Source: Desulfolithobacter dissulfuricans
Lineage (GTDB): Bacteria > Desulfobacterota > Desulfobulbia > Desulfobulbales > Desulfobulbaceae
Reading direction: 5' to 3'
Assembly (NCBI RefSeq): GCF_025998535.1
Contig: NZ_AP024233.1
Coordinates: 186,001 to 250,000 of the forward strand
Length of the DNA: 64,000 nucleotides
The position numbers were made by a program, and so were the translations under genes. The notes beneath the pieces were generated by a model. The model saw nothing but the letters and a program-made list of their open reading frames with translations. It was not told where the DNA came from and ran no database searches. Positions 1 through 10,040 of the stretch are shown here, piece by piece. The stretch's first letter is position 1. Each line of letters begins with the position of its first letter.

Positions 1-82
1 CGGCCCGGGCCAGGGCCAGCACTGTGGTGGAGTCGAGGCCGCCGCTGAAAAGAATCACTGCTTTTTTTTCCTGCTGCTCCAT
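1..82 (-). CDS. queC: 7-cyano-7-deazaguanine synthase QueC, N-terminal part (runs off the window edge)
   Basis: The 27 N-terminal residues are visible, reading from an ATG at 82 and leaving the window at base 1. They contain the PP-loop ATP-pyrophosphatase signature SGGLDSTT directly after a beta-strand (AVILF), which is characteristic of QueC. The family converts 7-carboxy-7-deazaguanine to preQ0 with ATP and ammonia in queuosine biosynthesis. The gene lies 9 bases downstream of queE on the same strand, its direct pathway predecessor, which supports the call. The rest of the protein is outside the window. Confidence 0.88.
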   Translation of the reverse strand, partial: MEQQEKKAVILFSGGLDSTTVLALARA

Positions 83-91
83 GGCTGGTGT

Positions 92-736
92 CTATACTCC
101 TCTTGTGTTGGGGTCCCAGATGATCTTGTGGAGCTGCGCCTGGAGCCGTACTTCCAGGCTGTCCTCAAGGATCCACCGGGCCAGGGTGGCGTGGTCCAGT
201 TTGTTCGCAATGGCTGAAAGCAGGATGGTGGTCCCGCGCAGGGCGGGCCCGACCCGCCGAATAATCTCCCGGGCCCACTCATAGTCGTGTCGGTCACCGA
301 GGACGAATTTGATTTCATCGGCGGGAGTGAGACGGTGGAGATTTTCCAGGTCGTTTTGCTCCACCTCGCCGCTGGATGGACATTTCAGGTCCATGATCCG
401 TATACAGCGGCTGTCCACCTGGCTGATATCCAGGCTGCCGTTGGTCTCCAGCAGTACCCGGTACCCGCAGTCCAGTAGGCGGCGGACAAGTTCCGGGGTT
501 TCTTCCTGCAGGAGCGGCTCGCCACCGGTGATCTCCACAAGGGAACATCGGTGGAGCCTGAGCTGGTGTTCGATCTGCTCCAGAGTCATCGGTCGCCCCT
601 GGTCAAAGGCATACCGGGTGTCACAATAGGTGCAGCGGAGGTTGCAGCCGGTGAGGCGGACAAAGATACAGGGCAACCCGGCATAGGTCGATTCACCCTG
701 GATACTGTAAAATATTTCATTGACCACGAGTGCCAT
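92..736 (-). CDS. queE: 7-carboxy-7-deazaguanine synthase QueE (radical SAM)
   Basis: 214 aa. The radical SAM motif CNLRCTYC (CX3CX2C) lies near residue 35, followed by TGGEPLLQ, the SAM-binding GGE motif. The N-terminus VVNEIFYSIQGES is the usual QueE opening, with IQGE involved in substrate contact. The family rearranges 6-carboxy-tetrahydropterin to 7-carboxy-7-deazaguanine. I prefer the ATG at 736. A TTG two codons upstream (742) would overlap the stop of the oxidase gene by 4 bases and give MNMALVV, so translational coupling with that gene is possible. queC follows 9 bases later, forming a queuosine pair. Confidence 0.93.
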   Translation of the reverse strand: MALVVNEIFYSIQGESTYAGLPCIFVRLTGCNLRCTYCDTRYAFDQGRPMTLEQIEHQLRLHRCSLVEITGGEPLLQEETPELVRRLLDCGYRVLLETNGSLDISQVDSRCIRIMDLKCPSSGEVEQNDLENLHRLTPADEIKFVLGDRHDYEWAREIIRRVGPALRGTTILLSAIANKLDHATLARWILEDSLEVRLQAQLHKIIWDPNTRGV

Positions 737-738
737 GT

Positions 739-2136
739 TCAATCGTCGCCCGTCTGGAGTTCCTGCCGGGGAAATATCTTGCCCGGGTTAAGTATGTCGT
801 TTGGATCAAAGAGGTTCTTGATTTTTTGCATGAGCGCAAGGGCAGTGGGGTCGAGTTCCTGGGCGAGAAAGGACGACTTGGTGATGCCGATACCATGTTC
901 CCCGGACAGGGTGCCCTGGAGCTTGAGGACCCGGGTGAAGAGCTCCTCTCTGGCCTTGAGAGCTCGCTCAAGCTCAGCCTGGTCGGTTTTGTCCAGCATG
1001 ATATTGACGTGGATATTGCCGTCGCCGGCATGGCCGAAGGTGAGGATGGTCAGCTCGAGTCGCTGGCTCAGTTCGGTGGTGAACCGGACCAGCTCGGGAA
1101 TCCTTGAGCGCGGGACCACCACGTCCTCGCTGATCTTGTGGGGCCTGATGGCAAAGGTGGCCGGGGATATGGCCCGGCGAGCCTGCCAGAGTTCCCGGAT
1201 CTCGTCATCGTCTGTCGCCTGGCGATACGAGATCTTCCTGTCGGCAAGAAACCGGAGCAGCCTTCGGCTCTGGTCGGACACCTCGGTCTTGCTGCCATCC
1301 AGCTCCACCAGCAGCAGGGCCTCGGTGGACTTGGGCAGGGGGAGGGAAATCCTGTCCGCCACCACGCTGATGGCTGTTTTGTCCATGTACTCCAGGGTGC
1401 AGGGCGAGAGGCCGGATTGAATGATTTCCGCCACCAGGCCGGTGGCGCGAGACAGGGAGTCCAGGGTCAAGAGAAAGGTGGTCCTGGCCTCCGGGGCCGG
1501 CAGAAGCCGCAGGATCAGCCTGGTGAAGATCCCCAGGGTGCCTTCGGAGCCGGCGAAGAGATGGGTCAGGTCATAGCCGGTCACCCCCTTTTCGGTGCGG
1601 ACCCCGGTCCGCATGATCTCTCCGGTGGGCAGGACCACTTCCAGGCCCAGGAGAGAGTCGCGGGTTACGCCATATTTCACCGCGCTCGGGCCACCGGCGC
1701 ATTCTGCCACGTTGCCGCCGATGGTGCAGAATTTCAAGCTGGCAGGGTCCGGGGCATACATGAGTCCATGGTGACGGACAGCTTCCTGCAGCTCACCGGT
1801 GATGACCCCGGGTTCCACCACACAGAGCATGTTGTCCGCATCGATCTCCACGATCCGGTTCATCCGGCTGCAGGCCAGAACCACGCCGCCCCGCACCGGC
1901 AGGGAGCCGCCGGTCATGCCGCTGCCCGCCCCCCGGGCAACCACCGGAAACCGGTGCTGGTTGGCCAGGCGAAGGATGGCCGCCACCTGCGTCGCCCGGT
2001 CGGGAAACAGGACCACCTCAGGCATGAAGGCCTGACCGCTGGCGTCATAACTGTAGCAGGCAAGTTCTTCCGGCGAGGTCAGGCAGTGTTCCTGGCCGAC
2101 AATGGCTGCCAGCTGCTTACAAAGGGATTTTTCCAT
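739..2136 (-). CDS. FAD-linked oxidase, GlcD/D-lactate dehydrogenase type
   Basis: 465 aa from the ATG at 2136 (a TTG at 2145 is also open). The N-terminal PCMH-type FAD-binding domain shows ARGAGSGMTGG and the CTIGGNVAECAGG segment that wraps the flavin pyrophosphate. The C-terminal FAD-oxidase domain shows GHAGDGNIHVN and ends with SGEHGIG, all typical of GlcD and bacterial D-lactate dehydrogenases. Such enzymes oxidise 2-hydroxy acids (glycolate, D-lactate) and pass electrons to an FeS partner. No FeS subunit (GlcF/LutA-like) lies next to it in this window, so substrate and electron acceptor remain open. It ends against queE, probably in one transcript. Confidence 0.9.
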   Translation of the reverse strand: MEKSLCKQLAAIVGQEHCLTSPEELACYSYDASGQAFMPEVVLFPDRATQVAAILRLANQHRFPVVARGAGSGMTGGSLPVRGGVVLACSRMNRIVEIDADNMLCVVEPGVITGELQEAVRHHGLMYAPDPASLKFCTIGGNVAECAGGPSAVKYGVTRDSLLGLEVVLPTGEIMRTGVRTEKGVTGYDLTHLFAGSEGTLGIFTRLILRLLPAPEARTTFLLTLDSLSRATGLVAEIIQSGLSPCTLEYMDKTAISVVADRISLPLPKSTEALLLVELDGSKTEVSDQSRRLLRFLADRKISYRQATDDDEIRELWQARRAISPATFAIRPHKISEDVVVPRSRIPELVRFTTELSQRLELTILTFGHAGDGNIHVNIMLDKTDQAELERALKAREELFTRVLKLQGTLSGEHGIGITKSSFLAQELDPTALALMQKIKNLFDPNDILNPGKIFPRQELQTGDD

Positions 2137-2310
2137 GGTCGCCAAGGTAGCGTAAAACGAAACGATGGACCAGCATTAAAGAGGGGATGACAGGGTAGAA
2201 TTGAAAAAAACAGGGTCCAACCGGGCGCAGGCCACGGGAATGGTGGGATGATTGCGTTGAGGGAATCCATTTTCTGGAAGAACGCAGACCTGTCGGCAAC
2301 CGTGCCGGGG

Positions 2311-2348
2311 AAAAAGCTGGAGGCAGGAGCCGGTCCCGCCTCCAGCTT
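2311..2348 (-). terminator. Rho-independent terminator downstream of the MCP-hemerythrin gene
   Basis: A perfect 11-bp stem (AAGCTGGAGGC and its complement, at 2314-2324 and 2338-2348) with a 13-base loop is followed on the minus strand by a run of T (2311-2315). It lies 15 bases beyond the stop codon of the chemoreceptor gene. Confidence 0.85.
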
Positions 2349-2362
2349 ACACTTTCGGTTTC

Positions 2363-4807
2363 TCAGGATACGCCATGCTGGCGGAGGAAGCTTGAATAGC
2401 GCTTGTCGGTCTTCATGATGTGGTTGACCAGCCAGTCCTTGAGGAACTCCAGCAGGGACATGTCCAGCTCTGCCCCGGCATGGAACTGCTGCTGGAACTC
2501 AACGACCTGCTTGACCAGTTTTTCATGCACGTTTTTATGCTGCTTCGTTTCACTGTAGCCATACTGGTCGAAGAGTCTTTCTTCGGTCTGGAAATGGGTG
2601 GCTGTGTAGTTGACCAGCTCGTCCAGGATCTCACCGGATACCGTACGGTTTTCACCATTGATCACAGCCCGGTAGAGACGGTTGATCAGGTCGACCAGTT
2701 TTTTGTGCTGATTGTCGATGGTCTCAATCCCCACAGACAGGGCACTGCTCCAGGCGAAGATAGTATCCTTGCCACTGTCCAGACCGCTTTCCTGGAGCGA
2801 GGCATCCAGAATTTCCCGGGCAATCTTGAAACGACCGGTCTCCTTCCGGACCTCGTCGACAATGGCGGTGAGCAGCTGGGCGCTGATTTCCACCTGGATA
2901 CTGCATTTCCGCGAATTATCGGCCAGCTCGCTGACCTCGGAGATATCGCGGGCGATTTCCCCGGCCACAGCCGAACTCTGAGCAACGTTTTCATTGACCT
3001 CGCTGATACCCTGGGCCGCCTCGGTCACATTGGCCGAGATATCGCTGGTGACACTGGTCTGTTCTTCCACAGCGGTGGCAATGGAGGAGACGATGTCGTT
3101 GACGTCGTTTATCACCTGGGATATCTGCTGGATTTCACCAACCGTGTCGTCGGTGGACTGCTGGATGGAATTGATCCGGTTCTTGATCTCACCGGTGGCC
3201 TCGGCGGTCTGTTTGGCCAACTCCTTGATCTCATTGGCCACGACCGCAAATCCCTTGCCGGCCTCACCGGCCCGGGCTGCCTCGATGGTGGCGTTCAGGG
3301 CCAGGAGGTTGGTCTGTTCGGAAATTTCGGTGATTACCTCGGTGACCTTGGAGATTTCCCGGGCCGCCTCGCCCAGGGTGTTGACCTTTTCTGAGGAGCT
3401 TTCCGCATACCGGACCGCCTCCTGGGTAATACGGCTGGCCTTGTCGGTGTTGCCGGCGATTTCCCTGACTGCCGAGGACATCTCCTCCACCGCAGTGGCG
3501 ACAATGTTGACATTGTTGGCCGCCTGCTCGCTGGCCATGGAAACCGTGTTCATGTTGACGCTCATTTCCTCGGTGGCCGCGGCTACAGCGGTGGCCCGCT
3601 CGGCCGACTGGAGGGCGTCGCCCGACATCTCCTCGGCCGCCTTTTCAAGATCCCTGGATGTGGAGCTGAGTCGACTGCTTTCAGCAGTGACCTTGCCGAT
3701 GAGCTGCTGCAGGCTGACGACCATGTCATGGAGGGCGGCCAGCAGGCTGGACTGGTCGCCGGGCTGTTTGCTGATCTCGATATCCAGGTCTCCCCCGGCG
3801 ATCCGCCGGGCCATGTTCACCATGCTGGTCGGCTCGCCGCCCAGGAGCCGGAGAATCGAGCGGGCATTGAGCATCAGGATGATGATGACAATGGCCAGCC
3901 CACCCAGGCTGCCGAAGACGAACAGCCGGCGCATCTGGGAGACCATTTTCGAGTTGGCCTGCTTGATATCGTCACGAATGGTCTGGGCCGTGGTCTGGAT
4001 ATCCTGGCGCAGATCGGCGATAACAGTGTTTATGGCGGTGAGGATCTCGGAGGATTCCCGGCCGAGAATGGTTTCGATCTGCTCTTCGTTGGATTCGATC
4101 AGTTCCTCGAAGTGTTCCTGCATGGTCGCGGCTTTGGCCCGGGCCGAGGTCATGTCCAGGGCCAGGTAGACCATCCCCAACTTGTCTCCGTCGGATTCCA
4201 CCTGCTGGCCGATAACCAGTACATCAGGGTCATCCTGGGCTTTCTTGATGATCACGTCGATATCCGGCCGTCCTTTCTCAGGCAGATAGGATTTGAGCTT
4301 TTCGTTCCTGCGGTTCAGGTAGCGGGTCAGCGGTCGGCCGGAGAGATCCTGGTAGAAGACAAAGACCACGTTTGGATTCTTGTGGGCCCCGCGCACATAC
4401 TGGTTGAGGGCGGCGTAGTCCTTGGCAAGCAGTGCCGGGCCGGCCATCTGGGCCAGGAGCAGGGCCACGGTCTGGCCGTTTTGCCGCCGCATCTGCCGGA
4501 GCTCTTGCTGGATGGAATCCGCTGTCTCGGTCAGGGCGTCACGGGAGGCCCTGGTCAGGGCCTCCTTGACCGAGTCTCTCATCTGCCGAAGTTTTTTTTG
4601 ATGATGGGAAGCAAGCTTTTCCAGGTCAGAGTTGACCATTTCGGCGAGCTGGTCGAAGCCGGCGCCGATCTTGTCGTTCATCACCAGGCTGGCGCGGTTT
4701 TGCATGACGACAATATAAGTGATCGCGCCAACGATGCAAAGTGTCATGGCAACGGCGACAGGAGCTATGAGCTGTATTCGGAAATTATTGCGCAGGAATG
4801 ATTTCAT
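2363..4807 (-). CDS. Methyl-accepting chemotaxis protein fused to a C-terminal bacteriohemerythrin domain
   Basis: 814 aa, inner membrane. The first transmembrane helix is at about residues 13-35, followed by a ~260-residue, helix-rich periplasmic sensor region, a second helix near 296-316 (GGLAIVIIILML) and a HAMP segment. The long cytoplasmic coiled coil carries the conserved hairpin tip EISEQTNLLALNATIEAARAG. The last ~130 residues are a hemerythrin domain with all expected diiron ligands in order: H in DNQHKK, H and E in THFQTEE, two H in HKNVHEK, then H and D in NHIMKTD. Known relatives (DcrH of Desulfovibrio) sense oxygen through the diiron site. It is a single gene ending at a strong terminator. 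The hemerythrin domain sits where the CheR/CheB tail would be, so oxygen input from the cytoplasmic side is inferred. Confidence 0.93.
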   Translation of the reverse strand: MKSFLRNNFRIQLIAPVAVAMTLCIVGAITYIVVMQNRASLVMNDKIGAGFDQLAEMVNSDLEKLASHHQKKLRQMRDSVKEALTRASRDALTETADSIQQELRQMRRQNGQTVALLLAQMAGPALLAKDYAALNQYVRGAHKNPNVVFVFYQDLSGRPLTRYLNRRNEKLKSYLPEKGRPDIDVIIKKAQDDPDVLVIGQQVESDGDKLGMVYLALDMTSARAKAATMQEHFEELIESNEEQIETILGRESSEILTAINTVIADLRQDIQTTAQTIRDDIKQANSKMVSQMRRLFVFGSLGGLAIVIIILMLNARSILRLLGGEPTSMVNMARRIAGGDLDIEISKQPGDQSSLLAALHDMVVSLQQLIGKVTAESSRLSSTSRDLEKAAEEMSGDALQSAERATAVAAATEEMSVNMNTVSMASEQAANNVNIVATAVEEMSSAVREIAGNTDKASRITQEAVRYAESSSEKVNTLGEAAREISKVTEVITEISEQTNLLALNATIEAARAGEAGKGFAVVANEIKELAKQTAEATGEIKNRINSIQQSTDDTVGEIQQISQVINDVNDIVSSIATAVEEQTSVTSDISANVTEAAQGISEVNENVAQSSAVAGEIARDISEVSELADNSRKCSIQVEISAQLLTAIVDEVRKETGRFKIAREILDASLQESGLDSGKDTIFAWSSALSVGIETIDNQHKKLVDLINRLYRAVINGENRTVSGEILDELVNYTATHFQTEERLFDQYGYSETKQHKNVHEKLVKQVVEFQQQFHAGAELDMSLLEFLKDWLVNHIMKTDKRYSSFLRQHGVS

Positions 4808-5001
4808 AAGCTTCCTCTATCCTGAAAATTCAGTATTGCATTTGATAGCTTTTGCAAAAAGTGTATCACCTCGATGACACCTTGTGAAGGTGTTTTGTGG
4901 AAAAATGATTGGAGAGCGGAAAAGTCATGGTAGGAAATTTTCCTTGAGGCATAATGGCAGATGAAAAATCCACCTTTGAAAAAAACATGGGGAGTGAGGA
5001 G

Positions 5002-5943
5002 ATGAAGAAATTGCGTCTGGCACTGCTCGCCGGCGGCACCTCCGGCGAGCGCGAGGTGTCTCTCAAGGGAGCGGCCGAGGTGGAAAAGGCTCTGGATCCG
5101 GCAAAATACAAGGTGGTTCGCTATGATCCGGCCACCGACCTGGCCCGGCTTGCCGCCGAGGCGAATGAGCTCGATGTGGCCTTTATCCTCCTGCACGGCC
5201 TGCATGGGGAAGACGGGACCATTCAGGGTTTTCTGGACCTGCTGGGTGTTCCCTATCAGGGGGCGGGGGTGCTTGGCAGCGCGCTGGCGATGGATAAGAA
5301 CCTGGCCAAGGCTCTCTACCGTCTGCACGGGCTACCGGTAGCCCCGTGGGAGATGGCCAGACCAGCGGATATCACCGACCCGAAGCGGTTGCTCGCCACC
5401 CTCAGACTGCCGCTGGTGGTCAAGCCGGTCCGCCAGGGATCGTCGCTGGGCATGTCCATCGTCCACCAGGCAGGAGATTTACCCCCGGCCCTGGAGCTGG
5501 CCTTCACTCATGACACCGAGGTCATGGTGGAGGAATTTGTCAGCGGCACGGAGATAACCGTGGGTGTGCTCGGCAATGACGAGCTCGAAGCCCTGCCGCT
5601 GGTGGAGATCATACCGGACAGCCGGTTTGAATTTTTTGATTACGAGGCCAAGTATCAGCCTGGGGCCACCACCGAGATCTGTCCCGCCCGGGTGAGCGAT
5701 CGGGTCCGGGACCAGGCTCAGAAATACTCCATTCTGGCCCACCGTGCCCTCAAATTGCGGGGCTACAGTCGCACCGACATGATCGTTGCCGGTGAGGAGA
5801 TCTTTCTCCTGGAGACCAACACCATCCCCGGCATGACCCCCACCAGCCTCTTTCCCCAGGCCGCAGCCGAGTATGGGCTTTCCTTTTCAGCCCTGCTCGA
5901 CCGTCTCATCGAGCTGGCCCTTGAGCGGCAAACTGGTGGTTGA
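5002..5943 (+). CDS. ddl: D-alanine--D-alanine ligase
   Basis: 313 aa. Ligates two D-Ala for peptidoglycan precursors using ATP. The N-terminal motif LLAGGTSGEREVSL, the HGLHGEDG loop, the ATP-grasp region PLVVKPVRQGSSLGM and the catalytic end LETNTIPGMTPTSLFP are all present and in family order. I chose the ATG at 5002 because GGGGAG lies 8-13 bases upstream and the protein then begins MKKLRLALL; an upstream ATG at 4954 would add 16 unlikely charged residues. It is divergent from the chemoreceptor and convergent with serS. No other cell-wall genes adjoin it. Confidence 0.95.
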   Translation: MKKLRLALLAGGTSGEREVSLKGAAEVEKALDPAKYKVVRYDPATDLARLAAEANELDVAFILLHGLHGEDGTIQGFLDLLGVPYQGAGVLGSALAMDKNLAKALYRLHGLPVAPWEMARPADITDPKRLLATLRLPLVVKPVRQGSSLGMSIVHQAGDLPPALELAFTHDTEVMVEEFVSGTEITVGVLGNDELEALPLVEIIPDSRFEFFDYEAKYQPGATTEICPARVSDRVRDQAQKYSILAHRALKLRGYSRTDMIVAGEEIFLLETNTIPGMTPTSLFPQAAAEYGLSFSALLDRLIELALERQTGG

Positions 5944-6032
5944 TTCAAGTGCCTGTCTGTCCTGACAAAAAAAGCATGAAGTTTTTCTCTCCATGCCCTT
6001 TTTGATGATGACCTGTCGGGAATCCGCGATAC

Positions 6033-7607
<1,575 letters not shown>

Positions 7608-7905
7608 GTGGATTCAGGTTTTGCTTTTGAGGCTTTGATTTGCTACCTTAACCTGGAGCCTGAATCAGTGAACCTGAAATTTCGCCGCCGCCAGGTAAGC
7701 GAAAACTCAGGGAAGAGGCCCTTTTTTTAGAGTGACGCTCTGTCAAAGGGTTGATGACGCAGCGGATGTGGTGAAATTCCAGATCCCGAAGGGCGGCATC
7801 ACATTACGACAGGTGACTTGCAACACCCTATGGCACCTGTCCTTTTTGATTTTGATTCAAAAGACAGATAACAAAAAAGCAATAATTTTTCCGTCATTGA
7901 TTCAG
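7608..7905 (+). repeat. Degenerate copy 1 of a mini-ORF cassette (copy 2 at 42665-43080)
   Basis: Aligned by eye with the reverse complement of 42665-43080. Both copies start with GTGGATTCAGGTTT, then share CTGAATC.GTGAA.CTG.AATTTC, then GAAGAGGCCC, TAGAGTGACGCTCT and GGTTGATGACGCAG almost exactly, and finish with CAGATAACAAA.AA.CAATAATTTTTCCGTCA. In this copy the first frame (7608-7730, 40 codons, GTG start) lacks most of the middle present in copy 2. The second frame (GTG 7732) keeps VTL.Q.VDDAA..VK.Q.P.GG and is then shifted by small indels, so it no longer ends like copy 2. It therefore looks decayed. It sits directly upstream of tatC. Confidence 0.7.
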
Positions 7906-7993
7906 GTGGAAAACAACGGGCAACAATGGTCGATGGCCCACCCGTGGTATTGCTGCTCAAGTTGGGTGATTTTCTCTTTTTTCTGTTGATGGA

Positions 7994-8797
7994 GTGTTCG
8001 TTTCTGTCGTGACTTCGACCAGTTTCAATAACGGCCTGGTGCTGTTTCTCTCCGAGCTGCGGCGCTCGATCCGGGGCCTTGGCCTGGCCGTCATGGTCAT
8101 GACCGTGGTCCTGTTTATCGGCTCTTCGGGTTTAATTTCGGTATTCCAGGAACATCTGCATGAGAAACTCTATTTTTTCTCGGTGGCGGGTCCGTTCCTG
8201 GCCCATGTGAAGATTGCCTTTTTCGGTGCACTCTACCTGTTGATGCCGTGGATCATGTATGTGCTCTGGAAGGCCCTGGGCGCGCCCTTCGGGGTTCGGG
8301 GTAAAAAGCTCTTCTGGTTTGTGTTCGCCACCTGTTTGCTCTTTTATGCCGGCACCATCTTCTGCTACATGGTCACCCTGCCGCTGGGGGTCAAGTTTCT
8401 GCTCGGTTTCCAGTCCCAGGAGCTGCGGCCGGTGATTTCCATTGGCCGGTTTGTCAACTTTGTCACCATCTTCGTCCTGGCCTTCGGCGTCATTTTTGAA
8501 CTGCCGGTATTCATGATTTTCTGCGCCCAGGTGGGTGTGATCTCCCGCCGCACCTTTGAAAAAAACCGGCGCTATGCCATCCTGGTCATTGCCATCCTGG
8601 CCGCCCTGCTGACCCCCACACCGGATGTGGTCAACATGGCCCTCATGGGTGGGCCGCTTTACCTGCTCTATGAGGCGGGTATCCTGGTGATCAGGCTGCT
8701 GCGGTTGGATGAAAAACGACAGGAGCGGGCCAAGGCCCTGGCCCTGGTCGGACAGAATCCGGAGGAGGGTAGCCCGGTGTCCAGGCCCGAGCAATAA
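7994..8797 (+). CDS. tatC: Twin-arginine translocase subunit TatC
   Basis: 267 aa integral membrane protein, the signal-peptide receptor of the Tat system for folded proteins. The opening FLSELRRS corresponds to the conserved HLxELR motif that contacts the twin-arginine signal. Six hydrophobic helices follow, including the EKLYFFSVAGPF periplasmic segment and the conserved VFELPVFM and LTPTPDVVNM regions. The start is a GTG at 7994 preceded by GATGGA; the exact start is uncertain within about 15 bases. No tatA/tatB gene lies nearby, so the partners must be encoded elsewhere. The C-terminal ~30 residues are a hydrophilic tail. Confidence 0.9.
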   Translation: MFVSVVTSTSFNNGLVLFLSELRRSIRGLGLAVMVMTVVLFIGSSGLISVFQEHLHEKLYFFSVAGPFLAHVKIAFFGALYLLMPWIMYVLWKALGAPFGVRGKKLFWFVFATCLLFYAGTIFCYMVTLPLGVKFLLGFQSQELRPVISIGRFVNFVTIFVLAFGVIFELPVFMIFCAQVGVISRRTFEKNRRYAILVIAILAALLTPTPDVVNMALMGGPLYLLYEAGILVIRLLRLDEKRQERAKALALVGQNPEEGSPVSRPEQ

Positions 8798-8813
8798 AAC
8801 GGACCTCTGGTGT

Positions 8814-9227
8814 TCAGAACTCCTGGACGGTGATGCCGTGGCGCTGCAGCAGGGCCGTGGTCACCCCGGCCAGGGGGGTGGTTCCACACGATGGGCTGCC
8901 GCTTTTTAAAAAGGCCAGGTCTATATCCATCATCTCTGCCAGCAGGAGAACCTGGCGGGCACCACGGATGAAGGCCTCGGTAAGATCCTCCCCGTTCCGG
9001 GTCAGGACCCGGGCCCGGCCATCCAGGACCTGGAAGCCATCGCCTCCAATGAGCTCCGCCGGTGGCCGCGGTGTGGGCAGCCCGCCCAGCTGTTCCGGAC
9101 AGACCGGGATCCAGTGGTACGGGGCCAGGGCTTCCATGCAGGGCCTGGAGTATTTGATACAGCCGTCATAACGGGTGTACAGTCCGGTCAGGCAGGCGCT
9201 GACCAGGCATTTTTTTACAGTATGCAT
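8814..9227 (-). CDS. DUF523 family protein
   Basis: 137 aa. The N-terminus CLVSACLTGLYTRYDG and the later FLKSGSPSCGTT segment are the conserved cysteine-containing blocks of the DUF523 (YbbK-like) family. Cysteines occur in both blocks and in CPEQLGG, giving a putative cluster or metal site. The biochemical function of the family is not established, and nothing here adds to it. The gene is divergent from ftsB with only 16 bases between the two start codons, and it is convergent with tatC. Confidence 0.85.
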   Translation of the reverse strand: MHTVKKCLVSACLTGLYTRYDGCIKYSRPCMEALAPYHWIPVCPEQLGGLPTPRPPAELIGGDGFQVLDGRARVLTRNGEDLTEAFIRGARQVLLLAEMMDIDLAFLKSGSPSCGTTPLAGVTTALLQRHGITVQEF

Positions 9228-9243
9228 AACAGTTTCAGTACCT

Positions 9244-9579
9244 ATGGCCTCCCCATCCCGTCCCTTGACCGGCTATGAAAAACGGCGGTTGCGTCAGATC
9301 ATCGTCGTGGTGATCGTCCTGGTGCTGCTCTGGGTCCTGTTCGCCCCGGGCGGGGGCTACCTGCAGTACCGGCGGCTGCAGAAAGAGATTGATACCCTGG
9401 TCCGGGAGAATATGGTCCTGGAAGAGCAGAACGGTCTCTTGCGCCAGGAGATAAACCGTCTTCAGCGGGACGAGGCCTATCTTGAAGAGCTGGCCAGGAA
9501 GAAGTACGGTCTGCTCAGGAAAAACGAAGAGGTGTTTGATTTCGGTCCGGCCACCCCTTCCAACAGGAAAAAGGAATAA
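9244..9579 (+). CDS. ftsB: Septum formation initiator family protein (FtsB-like)
   Basis: 111 aa bitopic membrane protein. A short basic N-terminus is followed by one transmembrane helix (IIVVVIVLVLLWVLF, about residues 17-32) and a periplasmic leucine-zipper coiled coil (LQKEIDTLVRENMVLEEQNG). It ends in the conserved Y.EE.ARKKYGLLRKNEEVF block. FtsB works with FtsL and FtsQ at the division site. The ATG at 9244 is chosen because it starts just before the basic residues; no clear Shine-Dalgarno is visible. It ends at a bidirectional terminator. Confidence 0.85.
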   Translation: MASPSRPLTGYEKRRLRQIIVVVIVLVLLWVLFAPGGGYLQYRRLQKEIDTLVRENMVLEEQNGLLRQEINRLQRDEAYLEELARKKYGLLRKNEEVFDFGPATPSNRKKE

Positions 9580-9582
9580 AAA

Positions 9583-9636
9583 AGGACAGGAGGCGTACTG
9601 GAGACAGACACTGCTCCCGCCACTGTCCTCTTTTTT
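9583..9636. terminator. Bidirectional terminator between convergent ftsB and the FmdB-type gene
   Basis: AGGACAG at 9583-9589 pairs with CTGTCCT at 9623-9629, with further inner pairing of GGCG/CGCC. A T-run follows at 9631-9636 on the plus strand, and an A-run just before the stem provides the T-run for the minus strand. Confidence 0.7.
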
Positions 9637-9679
9637 GTGCCGGTATCGGTCAGGCCACCCGGGCCTGATTCGACTACGC

Positions 9680-9895
9680 TCAGGAAAAACCACCCTTGGA
9701 GGAGCAGCCGGACATGGCCCCGCCCGGGATGGAGGCGCCCCCAGGTCCAATGCGGAACGAGGCGGCGGAAATGGTTTTTTTCACGTTGAGACTGCCGCAT
9801 TTCTCGCACTTGACAGTCTCGCTCGACCGGGATCCGGTGGTCAGCACTTCAAAATGCTGGCCGCAGTCCTTGCAGACGTATTCATAGATTGGCAT
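9680..9895 (-). CDS. FmdB-type zinc ribbon protein
   Basis: 71 aa. The N-terminus MPIYEYVCKDCGQHFEVL and the second knuckle CEKCGS form the four-cysteine zinc ribbon of the FmdB family (putative regulatory proteins). The glycine/serine-rich tail ending in GCSSKGGFS is common in the family. AAAGGAG lies 8 bases before the ATG. Function is not established; many genomes carry one next to unrelated genes, as here. Confidence 0.9.
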   Translation of the reverse strand: MPIYEYVCKDCGQHFEVLTTGSRSSETVKCEKCGSLNVKKTISAASFRIGPGGASIPGGAMSGCSSKGGFS

Positions 9896-10040
9896 GGTGT
9901 GTACTCCTTTGGAACTTTTTGATATTGTAAAATATTAAAAGGGTTGAACCTGTTATATGTTCTTTGTTCTTCTTTGATCTGAATCGACGCCCATAAGATA
10001 AGCATTGAGCTTCCAGTTGTCAGCAAAAAAACAGCCAGAT

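Noticed and set aside
2420-4801. Several 100-390-codon plus-strand frames
   Set aside because: All lie antisense to the chemoreceptor gene and carry no motif.
5944-6015. Possible terminator after ddl (GCATG..CATGC with A and T runs)
   Set aside because: The stem has only five pairs and the loop is long; too weak to mark.
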